Positions 1 through 8,485 of a stretch of 13,059 nt of DNA are shown in pieces. The notes below the pieces were generated by a model, which ran no database searches, was not told the origin of the DNA, and saw only the letters and a list, made by a program, of their open reading frames with translations. Source of the stretch: an uncultured Saprospiraceae bacterium (GTDB lineage Bacteria; Bacteroidota; Bacteroidia; Chitinophagales; Saprospiraceae); assembly GCA_937959375.1 (NCBI GenBank), contig CALGLS010000125.1, positions 1 through 13,059 of the forward strand, written 5' to 3'. Both the position numbers and the translations under genes were made by a program. Every line of letters starts with the position of its first letter. Position 1 is the stretch's first letter.

Positions 1-2
1 TA

Positions 3-3000
3 GCATGTGATTGTGCTTCTGAAGCAGGAACAATGGATCCTGATCTCATTGATCAATGTGGTGGCGGAATTATTACAGCGGAGCATCTAGGTGGAGAATT
101 CCTCGAAGGAGACGACATCCTACTATTTATTTTGCATGACAATGCCGGAAATACTCCAGGCTTTATTTATGCAACAAACGGAACACCAGAATTTGATTTA
201 GATGTCATTGCTGGCTTGATGCCAAATACAACTTATTACATTTCTGCTGTAGTTGGAAACGACAACGGAACGGGCACCATCGACTTAACAGATGTTTGTC
301 TATCCGTATCTCAAGGAACACCGTTTATAATTTACGCGATTCCAACTGCAGATATTTCACCAAGTGGAACTATTTGTGGAGATAACAATTGTTTTGACTT
401 TTCTATTCTTCTTGGAGGATCTGCTCCTGTCACGTTAGAATATACTATCGATCATCCAATTGATGGTGTGCAAAGTTTTTCAATTTCAACTAGTGAAACA
501 ATCTACACCATTCCTGTTTGTAGCAATGGCCTACAAGATGGAGTTATTACGATCACACTAGACAATGTATCAGATCCAAACTGCCCTGGCATCGTTAATA
601 ACTCTTCCGGAACAGTAACGGTTATTCCAACCAGCAGTAGCACTTTTATTGGTCCACTATGCAACGGCCAAGAGATAGATATAAATGGTACGATTTACAA
701 CCAAGCCAACCCAACTGGAACAGAAATATTTGTAGGTGGTGCGTTCAACACTTGTGATTCAATTGTAACAGTTGACTTACAGTTTACTGATTCGGTAACA
801 GGCGAAGAACTCTATACGGGTTGTGAAGGCGATGGCTATTCTGTTGATGTAAATGGAAACACCTATGACGAACTGACACCAAACGGAACAGAAACATTAA
901 TGAGTTCTGCTGGTTGTGATTCTATCGTTACTATTGATTTAGATTTCCTTCTGGAAGTAACGGGTAGCGAACTTTACAATGGTTGTGCAGGTGATGGTTA
1001 TTTCGTTGATGTAAATGGAACTACCTACGACGAAATAAATCCGACTGGAGAAGAAACGATTCCATCTGTGAATGGATGTGATTCAATTGTCACCATTAAC
1101 CTTGTTTACAATTCTGTCGCTTTTGGCAATGAGGATTACGAAGGTTGTCAAGGCGATGGCTATTTCGTTATGGTAAATAACAATACTTACGATGAAGTTA
1201 CTCCAACTGGTGTTGAGGTTTTAATGACAGCTGCCGGTTGTGATAGTACAGTAATTATCGACCTCGTTTTCAACGAAGCCACTACGGGCGAAGTAGTTCA
1301 TGAAGGATGTACAGGTGATGGTTATAGTGTCACCGTCAACGGAAACACCTATGACGAACTAACACCAAACGGAACAGAAATCATCCCAAATACAATGGGT
1401 TGTGATTCAACAATTACCATCGATCTTAATTTTGGAAATTCTGTAACTGGAGATGAATCATATGAAGGTTGTGTCGATGACGGCTATTTCGTCATTGTAA
1501 ATGGAAACACTTATAATCAAGCAAATCCAACTGGAACAGAAAATTTAGTCAGTGGAGGAGGTTGCGATTCTATTGTAACGATCAATCTAGTTTTCAATAC
1601 GGAACTTGCCGGTGAGGAAACTTATCAAGGATGTGATGGTGATGGCTATTTCGTCATTGTTAATGGAAACACTTACGATGAACTAACTCCGACTGGATCA
1701 GAAATACTCCCCAGCACACTAGGTTGTGATTCGGTTGTAACGATTACTTTAGTTTTCAACGACAACGTTACTGGAGAAGAACTTTACACCGGCTGTGTTG
1801 GTGACAACTATGCTGTTCTAGTAAATAATAATGTATACAACGAAACGAATCCAAATGGTGTAGAAATTTTGATGAGTGATCTGGGTTGCGACTCTATTGT
1901 CACCATTGATCTTGACTTTAACGATGCAATAGAAGTAGATGAAACTTATACTGGCTGTAACGGAGATGGCTACAGCGTTGTAGTAAATGGAAATACTTAT
2001 GACGAATCAAATCCTACGGGAATGGAGACTATTCCTACGAGTAGTGGTTGTGATTCTATCGTTACAATTACGCTCGAATTCAATGATGTTGTTTCAATCA
2101 ACGAAGACTATACTGGTTGTAGCGGCGATGGTTATAGCCTTATGGTCAACGGTAATATTTATAACGAAGCAAACCCAATTGGTTTCGAAGAAATCATGAA
2201 TCCTGGCGAATGTGATAGTGTCGTTATTATCAACTTAGTTTATAATGCCGCGAGTACTGGTGATGAATTTTATGAAGGTTGCTTTGGCGACAACTACAGT
2301 GTTGTTGTAAACGGAAATACTTACGACGAGTCAACTCCTAACGGAATTGAAATCATTCCAAACGCAGTAGGATGTGATTCCACAGTTACCATTGATTTGA
2401 ACTTCAGCAATTCTGTCATGGGAGACGAACTATACAACGGATGTATTGGTGATGGTTATTCCGTTACGGTTGGCGGTACGATTTACGATGAAGGTAATCC
2501 AACGGGAACAGAAACGGTTCCGAGTACATCGGGTTGTGATTCGATTGTCACTATTGATCTAACTTTCAATTTTGCTTTAGCAGGATCAGAATCTTATGAT
2601 GGTTGTTCTGGTGACGGTTATAGTGTGATGGTTGGCAACAACACATACAACGAATCTAATCCTTCCGGTATGGAGACATTACCTAGTTCTATTGGTTGTG
2701 ATTCTATCGTTACGATTGACCTCGTATTTAATGATGCGACTTTTGGAGCAGTCAACTACGATGGTTGCTCAGGAGATGGATTTACTGTTTTAGTAAATGG
2801 AATCATTTATAATGAAACGAACCCTAGTGGTAATGAAATTATTCCGAATGCTGCGGGTTGTGATTCTACGATAGTCGTTGATCTTAATTTTGAAATGGCA
2901 GTTACTGGTGATGAAATTTATCAGGGTTGTGAAAATGATGGATACAACGTTGAGGTTGGTGGTACGATTTACGATGAAGATAATCCGACGGGTACAGAAA

Positions 3001-4838
3001 TTTTGATGAGTGCGAGTGGTTGTGACTCCATCGTGAGCGTTGATCTATCATTTGGTGAAGCGATTCAGATGATTGAAAGTTACACGGGTTGTGAAAACGA
3101 TGGTTATATTGTCGTTGTAAATGGAAACACTTACAATCAAGCAATCGCTACTGGAACGGAAATTATGACGAGTACTACCGGTTGTGATTCTATTGTTAAT
3201 GTTAACTTAGTTTTCAATCCTGCTAGTAACAATTCCATTTCATACAACGGATGTATTGGTGACGGTTATTCCATTACTGTAAACGGTACGATTTACGATG
3301 AAGGCAATCAGAACGGAGTAGAAATCCTTAGTGGTGAAAACTATCTGGGTTGTGATTCCATTGTCGATATTAATTTAGCCTTTAACACAGAAGTTACTAA
3401 CCTAATTGATGATACCATTTGCGATACAGAGGTTATCCAAGTGAATGGAACAACTTATGGTCTGAACAATCCAACTGGTGTTGAAACAATTATTAACGGA
3501 TCTGTCGGAGGTTGTGATAGTGTCATTACAGTCGACCTAAATTTCTACCCACAGGTATTAGCATCACTGAGTCAAGATGCATTTGTTTGTCCCGGTGATT
3601 CTGTTCCAATATCATTCATATTTGAAGGAGGAACGACCTATGACGTTATGTTCAACAATGGGGTTTCAACCATTCCATTGAATGGGATTTCTAATGGACA
3701 TACAGTGATGGTGGGCCCAACAAATACAACAACGTATACTATCGTAAGTGTTGATGCAATTGGTATTCCATGTGATGCTCAGTTACCGAGTAGTTCTGTT
3801 ACTATTGAGGTAAGTGACATTGGCATTACGGCTCAGGTTGATTCTGATTTTGGAGGATTTAGTGTAGGTTGTAATGGAAGTAATGACGGTATCGCTAGTG
3901 CGATTGCGATCAATGGTAATGCGCCATTCTCATTTGAATGGAGCAACGGAGACAGTGGCTCTACTGCAAATAATTTGAGTGCGGGAGTTACTACCGTAAC
4001 AGTAAGTGATGCGATTGGATGTACTTCAGCAACACAGGTAGTACTTACAGAACCAAGTAACATTCAGGGAACGCTAAGTTTTGAATCACCAAGTTGTTTT
4101 GGTGAAGACGATGGATGGGTTATGATCGACACGGTGTTAGGTGGCGGTGGAAATTATGCTTTCTCTTTAGATGGTCAATCTTATCAGTCGATTACTGGAT
4201 ATCCGATTACTATTCCGTTTGTAGAAGCTGGTAATTTTGAGGTGTATCTTCAGGATGATAATGACTGTATCAACAGTGTTTCCGTTAATGTAACTGAGCC
4301 AGCAGAACCGGTGTTGATACTCGGAAATGATGAAGAAATAATACTAGGTGACAGTGTTGAACTACTTGGTTTGACTAATCTATACATAGACGAATATGCT
4401 TGGAGTTCGACTATATTTATGAGTTGTGATACTTGCTACAATACCGTTACATATCCAACTGAATCCATTAGCTACACATTGACCGTTGTTGATACTTTTG
4501 GTTGTTCTGCAAGCGATGAAATCAATATATCCGTTTTAAAACCTAGAGCAGTATATATTCCAAATGCTTTTAGTCCAAATGGAGATGGTATAAATGATGT
4601 TTTCTTTATCAATGCTGGACAGGGTGTAACTAGTGTTAAGAGTTTACGAATTTACAGCCGTTGGGGCGAAGAACTATTCTCAATAAATAACTTCCTACCG
4701 AACGATCCAAGAATGGGTTGGGATGGTAACTTCTTAAATAAGCGATTGAATCCTGGTGTGTTTGTATACATTGCAGAGGTTGAATTTCTGGATGGGCATG
4801 TTGAGTTTTATCAAGGTGATTTGACTTTGATGAAGTAG
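3..4838 (+). CDS. Giant secreted/cell-surface repeat protein with type IX secretion (CHU_C) C-terminal domain, 5'-partial
   Basis: The frame is open to the left edge; codons before the first ATG (position 33) already read ACDCASEAGTM, so the true start lies outside the window. Module order: a Cys-rich module with the C-x-C...AGTM and CLSVSQGTP signatures (about 3-350); an Ig-like stretch with CxxNC (about 351-650); about 18 tandem 54-residue repeats (657-3545); two SprB-like repeats ending in TEP (about 3825-4055 and 4062-4301); a PKD/Ig-like module with CDTC (about 4311-4549); and the gliding-motility-associated C-terminal domain (4551-4835) with IPNAFSPNGDGINDVF, YSRWGEELF and a WDGN motif. 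In this family the last domain directs export through the type IX secretion system and surface attachment or release. An adhesin or structural surface role is inferred; no catalytic domain is visible. A stop at 4836 is followed by a hairpin. The family call is firm, the specific function unknown. Confidence 0.93.
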   Translation, partial: ACDCASEAGTMDPDLIDQCGGGIITAEHLGGEFLEGDDILLFILHDNAGNTPGFIYATNGTPEFDLDVIAGLMPNTTYYISAVVGNDNGTGTIDLTDVCLSVSQGTPFIIYAIPTADISPSGTICGDNNCFDFSILLGGSAPVTLEYTIDHPIDGVQSFSISTSETIYTIPVCSNGLQDGVITITLDNVSDPNCPGIVNNSSGTVTVIPTSSSTFIGPLCNGQEIDINGTIYNQANPTGTEIFVGGAFNTCDSIVTVDLQFTDSVTGEELYTGCEGDGYSVDVNGNTYDELTPNGTETLMSSAGCDSIVTIDLDFLLEVTGSELYNGCAGDGYFVDVNGTTYDEINPTGEETIPSVNGCDSIVTINLVYNSVAFGNEDYEGCQGDGYFVMVNNNTYDEVTPTGVEVLMTAAGCDSTVIIDLVFNEATTGEVVHEGCTGDGYSVTVNGNTYDELTPNGTEIIPNTMGCDSTITIDLNFGNSVTGDESYEGCVDDGYFVIVNGNTYNQANPTGTENLVSGGGCDSIVTINLVFNTELAGEETYQGCDGDGYFVIVNGNTYDELTPTGSEILPSTLGCDSVVTITLVFNDNVTGEELYTGCVGDNYAVLVNNNVYNETNPNGVEILMSDLGCDSIVTIDLDFNDAIEVDETYTGCNGDGYSVVVNGNTYDESNPTGMETIPTSSGCDSIVTITLEFNDVVSINEDYTGCSGDGYSLMVNGNIYNEANPIGFEEIMNPGECDSVVIINLVYNAASTGDEFYEGCFGDNYSVVVNGNTYDESTPNGIEIIPNAVGCDSTVTIDLNFSNSVMGDELYNGCIGDGYSVTVGGTIYDEGNPTGTETVPSTSGCDSIVTIDLTFNFALAGSESYDGCSGDGYSVMVGNNTYNESNPSGMETLPSSIGCDSIVTIDLVFNDATFGAVNYDGCSGDGFTVLVNGIIYNETNPSGNEIIPNAAGCDSTIVVDLNFEMAVTGDEIYQGCENDGYNVEVGGTIYDEDNPTGTEILMSASGCDSIVSVDLSFGEAIQMIESYTGCENDGYIVVVNGNTYNQAIATGTEIMTSTTGCDSIVNVNLVFNPASNNSISYNGCIGDGYSITVNGTIYDEGNQNGVEILSGENYLGCDSIVDINLAFNTEVTNLIDDTICDTEVIQVNGTTYGLNNPTGVETIINGSVGGCDSVITVDLNFYPQVLASLSQDAFVCPGDSVPISFIFEGGTTYDVMFNNGVSTIPLNGISNGHTVMVGPTNTTTYTIVSVDAIGIPCDAQLPSSSVTIEVSDIGITAQVDSDFGGFSVGCNGSNDGIASAIAINGNAPFSFEWSNGDSGSTANNLSAGVTTVTVSDAIGCTSATQVVLTEPSNIQGTLSFESPSCFGEDDGWVMIDTVLGGGGNYAFSLDGQSYQSITGYPITIPFVEAGNFEVYLQDDNDCINSVSVNVTEPAEPVLILGNDEEIILGDSVELLGLTNLYIDEYAWSSTIFMSCDTCYNTVTYPTESISYTLTVVDTFGCSASDEINISVLKPRAVYIPNAFSPNGDGINDVFFINAGQGVTSVKSLRIYSRWGEELFSINNFLPNDPRMGWDGNFLNKRLNPGVFVYIAEVEFLDGHVEFYQGDLTLMK
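657..3545 (+). repeat. Tandem array of about 18 copies of a 54-aa (162-bp) two-cysteine repeat
   Basis: Sixteen clear units run from 786 to 3383, flanked by a degenerate first unit (about 657-785) and a degenerate last unit (3384-3545). Each unit follows the scheme: GC-x-GDGY-x-V-x-VNGNTYDE-x-x-PTGTE, about 10 variable residues, then GCDSIVTIDL-x-F. Nearly every unit is exactly 54 codons; the sixteenth has two extra residues before GCDS, and the ninth has ECDS in place of GCDS. The two Cys per unit are invariant in the clear units, so disulfides within or between units are likely outside the cell (inference). DNA identity between units is generally modest, but some pairs are nearly identical locally. 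No match to a named Pfam repeat can be asserted from memory. Confidence 0.95.
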
Positions 4839-4888
4839 CGTTTGTATATAGATCAAAGCTTTAGCAAAAAAGAAAATAAAAATTAGTG

Positions 4889-4937
4889 TAGGGCTTGTGG
4901 GTTGATTCCTGCAAGCCCTATATTTATGCAGCTATTT
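4889..4937 (+). terminator. Hairpin terminator after the surface-protein gene
   Basis: TAGGGCTTG (4889-4897) pairs perfectly with CAAGCCCTA (4912-4920). Two wobble and two G-C pairs extend the stem inward to 13 bp around a TTGATT loop. A T-rich run follows after a few bases, ending near 4940. It is 50 bp past the stop codon. An A-rich run precedes the stem, but no gene converges from the right, so it most likely ends the transcript of the giant repeat protein. Confidence 0.7.
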
Positions 4938-4990
4938 TTTAAGTTCTTTTCGAAGGTTGAAAATGAACTTTCCTAATCCACTAGAGTTTA

Positions 4991-5019
4991 TATCTTTAGT
5001 TTCTGAAGTTGTTTAAAAA
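4991..5019 (+). promoter_or_regulatory. Putative Bacteroidota-type promoter and leader of the HDAC-like gene
   Basis: TATCTTTA (4991-4998) matches 7 of 8 bases of the Bacteroidota -7 element TAnnTTTG. Four bases later comes CTGAAGTTGTTTAAAAA (5003-5019), which is repeated exactly before priA at the same distance from another -7-like element. The ATG is 31 bp after the leader begins. No convincing -33 TTG element is seen at the usual spacing, so the call rests on the -7 match and the duplication. Confidence 0.45.
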
Positions 5020-5033
5020 GTCCAAAATACTGC

Positions 5034-5936
5034 ATGTTAAAAATTGCCTATTCTCCTGTCTACAAATACGAGCTTCCAGATGGTCATCGCTTTCCAATGG
5101 AGAAGTACGAACTGCTCCCCGAGCAATTGCTTTATGAAGGAACCATCACGGAGGAAAGTTTTTTTCACCCCAAAGCATTAGATGAAGATACCATATTATT
5201 GACTCATGATAAACAGTACTGGAACCAGCTAAAAAATTTAGATCTAACAGCAAAGGAAATTCGTAAGATTGGCTTTCCACTTTCTAAAGCATTGGTAGAG
5301 CGAGGTCGACATATTGCGCAAGGGACCATTGATTGTGCTCGTTATGCGCAACAGTATGGCGTAGCCATGAATATCGCAGGAGGTACCCATCATTCATTTA
5401 CAGATCGTGGCGAAGGTTTTTGTTTATTAAATGATATCGCCATTGCGTCTAATTATCTATTGAAGGAATCCATTGTTGAAAAAGTATTGGTCGTTGACTT
5501 AGATGTACATCAGGGAAATGGGACGGCTCAGATTTTTAAAGACGATACTCGCGTTTTTACCTTTAGCATGCATGGTGAGAAAAACTATCCCGTAAGAAAA
5601 GAGCAATCAGATATGGATATTGGTTTGCCAGACAAGACTACTGATTTTCCATATTTAAAAATGCTGCGAGAAATTCTGCCCACTTTGATTGCAACGGTAC
5701 AACCAGATATTATTTTTTATTTATCGGGAGTAGATGTTTTGGAGACGGATAAATTGGGACGATTGAGTTTAAGTCTAGCGGGTTGTAAAGAAAGAGATCG
5801 CATTGTCTTTGAGGCATGCAAAGCCAATAATATTCCTGTTGCTGTAGCCATGGGAGGTGGTTATTCGGAGCGGCTGGCACAAATAGTGGAGGCGCACGCA
5901 AATACGTTTAGATTAGCACAGGAAATATTTTTTTAA
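5034..5936 (+). CDS. Histone deacetylase-family zinc hydrolase, class IV (HDAC11-like)
   Basis: This 300-aa protein is a full-length arginase/deacetylase-fold enzyme that hydrolyses acyl-amide bonds with a Zn2+ ion. Visible catalytic features are the His dyad H119-H120 in AGGTHHS, zinc ligands D157 and H159 in VDLDVHQGNG, the third ligand D239 in SGVDVLETDKLG, and the transition-state Tyr Y277 in MGGGYS. The N-terminal YSPVYKYELPDGHRFPMEKY, the FCLLNDIAIA segment and the GRLSLSLAGCKERD segment resemble the class IV group represented by human HDAC11 more than AcuC or polyamine deacetylases (inference from remembered sequence). There is no signal peptide, so it is cytoplasmic; the substrate is unknown and may be acyl-lysine on proteins or a small amide. 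The ATG is the first start after an in-frame TGA at 5004. It stands 97 bp upstream of priA's stop-to-start boundary region and has its own promoter-like leader. Confidence 0.92.
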   Translation: MLKIAYSPVYKYELPDGHRFPMEKYELLPEQLLYEGTITEESFFHPKALDEDTILLTHDKQYWNQLKNLDLTAKEIRKIGFPLSKALVERGRHIAQGTIDCARYAQQYGVAMNIAGGTHHSFTDRGEGFCLLNDIAIASNYLLKESIVEKVLVVDLDVHQGNGTAQIFKDDTRVFTFSMHGEKNYPVRKEQSDMDIGLPDKTTDFPYLKMLREILPTLIATVQPDIIFYLSGVDVLETDKLGRLSLSLAGCKERDRIVFEACKANNIPVAVAMGGGYSERLAQIVEAHANTFRLAQEIFF

Positions 5937-5963
5937 ATCCTACCTTTACAACAATGGTACATC

Positions 5964-5992
5964 TAATTTTTATAACTGAAGTTGTTTAAAAA
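5964..5992 (+). promoter_or_regulatory. Putative promoter and leader of priA
   Basis: TAATTTTT (5964-5971) is a 7 of 8 match to TAnnTTTG. Four bases later the 17-bp sequence CTGAAGTTGTTTAAAAA (5976-5992) repeats the leader of the upstream gene exactly. The TTG start follows 29 bp after the leader begins, against 31 bp for the upstream gene. The intergenic gap is only 68 bp, so read-through from the upstream gene is also possible. No -33 element is obvious. Confidence 0.45.
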
Positions 5993-6004
5993 TCAAAACA
6001 TACC

Positions 6005-8485
6005 TTGAGTACAGAATCATATCATCCAATAGAAAATGCGAGTGGCTACGTTACCGTAATCTTACCGATTGCTGCACCAAAGCCGTATACCTATATGATA
6101 CCTGTCACCGAAACCACAGTCATTCAAGTAGGAATGCGGGTGGAGGTACAATTTGGAAAAACTAAAATCTACGCTGCGATCGTCGTGCATGTGCACAATA
6201 ATCCACCTCAAGGCTACAAAGCAAAACCCATCATTTCTGTAATCGATCAACATCCTATTGCATTTCCATATCAGTTTAAGCTTTGGAAATGGATGGCCGA
6301 GTATTACGCCTGCTCCATGGGGGAAGTTATGAATGCCGCCTTACCCGGTGGGTTTAAATTAGCTAGTGAAACCAAGTTAATTCTTAGTCCAGTTTATGAT
6401 GAAAATTATACGGGTTTAAAAGATAAAGAATTTCTAATTGCGGAAGCGCTACACTATCAACAAGAGCTGAGCATCTCAGATGTTCGAAAAATACTCAAAC
6501 AAAAGAATGTAGGTCCTTTGATTAATCGGCTTTTAGCCAAACGAGTTATTTATATAAAAGAAGAACTCAAAGTCAAATACAAAGCAAAAAAGGTCGTTTG
6601 CGTAAAGCTACAAGAACCTTACGCCTCTGTTCCTGATACTTTAGAAGAAGCTTTTGAATTGATGAGTCGATCGACCAGACAGGTAGAAACGCTAATGGCT
6701 TTTGTTCAGATGTCTAGAAACCAACCTGTCATTCGTCGTTCCGAATTGATCAAAGCATCCAATGTTGATGCATCGGTCATTAAGGCCATGGTTAAGAAAA
6801 ACGTTTTTGAATTGTATGAAAAAGAAGTTAGTCGCCTTGGTGCTTACGAGGAAGATGTGGTCGACAGCCATAAACTAACCGATCAACAAATCAAAGCACT
6901 CAAGGAGATCAAAGAAAGTTTTCTGGAAAAGAGCACCACCCTATTACATGGTGTGACTGGAAGTGGAAAGACAAGAGTTTACGTAGAGTTAATCCAAGAA
7001 GCCATTGATCGAGGTGAACAAGTGCTTTATCTGTTGCCAGAAATTGCCTTAACCACTCAAATCATAACACGTCTTCAAAAAATATTTGGTGATGACGTGG
7101 CTGTTTATCACTCTCGACTCAACAACAATGAGCGAGTAGAACTGTGGAAAAAGATCATTGAAGGAAAGAAAATTATACTCGGTGCGCGTTCGAGTTTGTT
7201 TTTACCATTTAAGAATCTACGACTCATCATTGTGGATGAAGAACACGATACCTCTTTCAAACAGGCAGACCCTGCACCTCGATACAATGCGCGTGATGCA
7301 GCGATTTACTTAGCGCATCTTTGTGATGCAAAAGTATTGCTAGGTACTGCTACCCCATCCATCGAAACGTACTTCAACGCTACACAAAAAAAATATGGTC
7401 TGGTAGAAATGCCAGAACGATTTGGTGGTCTCAAAATGCCAGAGGTTGTTTTAATTGATCTAAAAGAGGAAACAAAAAAGAAAACGATAAAAGGACTTTT
7501 TAGCTCTGTACTTTTAACTGAATTAGAAGAAGCCCTAAAGCGAAACGAACAAGCTATTCTTTTTCAAAACAGAAGAGGATATGCACCTACTTTTATGTGC
7601 GGAGATTGTGGCTGGAGTAGTCAGTGTACACAATGTGATGTTGGCTTGACTTTACATATGTTCACAAACAATTTGAGATGCCATTACTGTGGTTATCAGG
7701 TACCGGTTCCAAAATCTTGTCCAGCTTGCGGAAATTTAAAATTAGCACAAAAGGGTTATGGGACAGAAAAGGTAGAAGACGAATTAAAAATCTACTTACC
7801 AGAAGCGAGAGTGGGACGAATGGATTTCGACACTGCAAAAGGTAAGCATTCTTTATCTAGAATTATCAATGATTTTGAAGAACATCGCATCGACATTTTG
7901 GTAGGAACGCAGATGGTGACGAAGGGACTAGATTTTGATAATGTTGGGATTGTAGGTGTGTTGAGTGCTGACCATATCTTACAGTTTCCTGATTTTCGAT
8001 CTAACGAACGAGGCTTTCAACTTATCACACAGGTGAGTGGTCGAGCAGGAAGAAAACACAAACAAGGAAAAGTACTGATTCAAACGTTTAACACAACCCA
8101 TCCTGTTTTGGATGAAGTTTTACACAATGATTTTCCACATTTCTTTTTAAGAGAAATTGATGAACGTCACTCTTTTGACTACCCTCCTTATCATCGACTG
8201 ATTGAATTGACCATAAAACATATAAAAGCGGATATACTTAATGAAGCCACTAAAGTTTTAACGAAGGTTCTGAAAAAAAGTCTCGGAACGCGTGTCCTCG
8301 GCCCTGCTGTACCTGGGGTATCGAGAGTTAGAAATCAATATATCCTTAAGTTATTGATCAAGTTGGAGCGCAATGCAAATACCATTAAAATGGCTAAGCA
8401 ACTCATCACTGAGGCCACCCATTTTATGCAAAGTCAAAAGGGTTTTTCGACCGTAAGAGTCAACGTTAATGTTGATCCCATTTAA
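6005..8485 (+). CDS. priA: Primosomal protein N', replication-restart DNA helicase PriA
   Basis: PriA recognises stalled or collapsed forks, unwinds the lagging arm 3' to 5', and starts reassembly of the replisome. The 826 aa show the full domain order: N-terminal 3'-DNA-binding domain (about 12-115), a winged-helix region, and helicase lobes with Walker A GVTGSGKT (316-323), DEEH (411-414) and GTATPS (447-452). Eight zinc-binding cysteines lie between C532 and C575 (CGDC, CTQC, CHYC, CPAC), all present. The second lobe has GTQMVTKG (634-641) and QVSGRAGR (676-683), followed by the C-terminal domain. The start is TTG: an in-frame TAA at 5987 closes the frame upstream, there is no ATG between, and the next ATG would remove about 30 residues of the first domain. 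No Shine-Dalgarno is evident. The gene appears intact. Confidence 0.98.
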   Translation: MSTESYHPIENASGYVTVILPIAAPKPYTYMIPVTETTVIQVGMRVEVQFGKTKIYAAIVVHVHNNPPQGYKAKPIISVIDQHPIAFPYQFKLWKWMAEYYACSMGEVMNAALPGGFKLASETKLILSPVYDENYTGLKDKEFLIAEALHYQQELSISDVRKILKQKNVGPLINRLLAKRVIYIKEELKVKYKAKKVVCVKLQEPYASVPDTLEEAFELMSRSTRQVETLMAFVQMSRNQPVIRRSELIKASNVDASVIKAMVKKNVFELYEKEVSRLGAYEEDVVDSHKLTDQQIKALKEIKESFLEKSTTLLHGVTGSGKTRVYVELIQEAIDRGEQVLYLLPEIALTTQIITRLQKIFGDDVAVYHSRLNNNERVELWKKIIEGKKIILGARSSLFLPFKNLRLIIVDEEHDTSFKQADPAPRYNARDAAIYLAHLCDAKVLLGTATPSIETYFNATQKKYGLVEMPERFGGLKMPEVVLIDLKEETKKKTIKGLFSSVLLTELEEALKRNEQAILFQNRRGYAPTFMCGDCGWSSQCTQCDVGLTLHMFTNNLRCHYCGYQVPVPKSCPACGNLKLAQKGYGTEKVEDELKIYLPEARVGRMDFDTAKGKHSLSRIINDFEEHRIDILVGTQMVTKGLDFDNVGIVGVLSADHILQFPDFRSNERGFQLITQVSGRAGRKHKQGKVLIQTFNTTHPVLDEVLHNDFPHFFLREIDERHSFDYPPYHRLIELTIKHIKADILNEATKVLTKVLKKSLGTRVLGPAVPGVSRVRNQYILKLLIKLERNANTIKMAKQLITEATHFMQSQKGFSTVRVNVNVDPI

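Noticed and set aside
1987..2199. Additional + strand frame inside the giant repeat gene
   Set aside because: It overlaps a strongly conserved repeat array in another frame and has no domain, start signal or family resemblance of its own.
786..3383. Regular 162-bp periodicity, considered as a CRISPR array or satellite
   Set aside because: The period lies in an open frame, units are translated with conserved residues, and there are no short identical repeats separated by unique spacers.
5937..6004. Possible terminator between the HDAC-like gene and priA
   Set aside because: No inverted repeat with a following T-run is present, so separate termination is not supported despite the promoter-like sequence.
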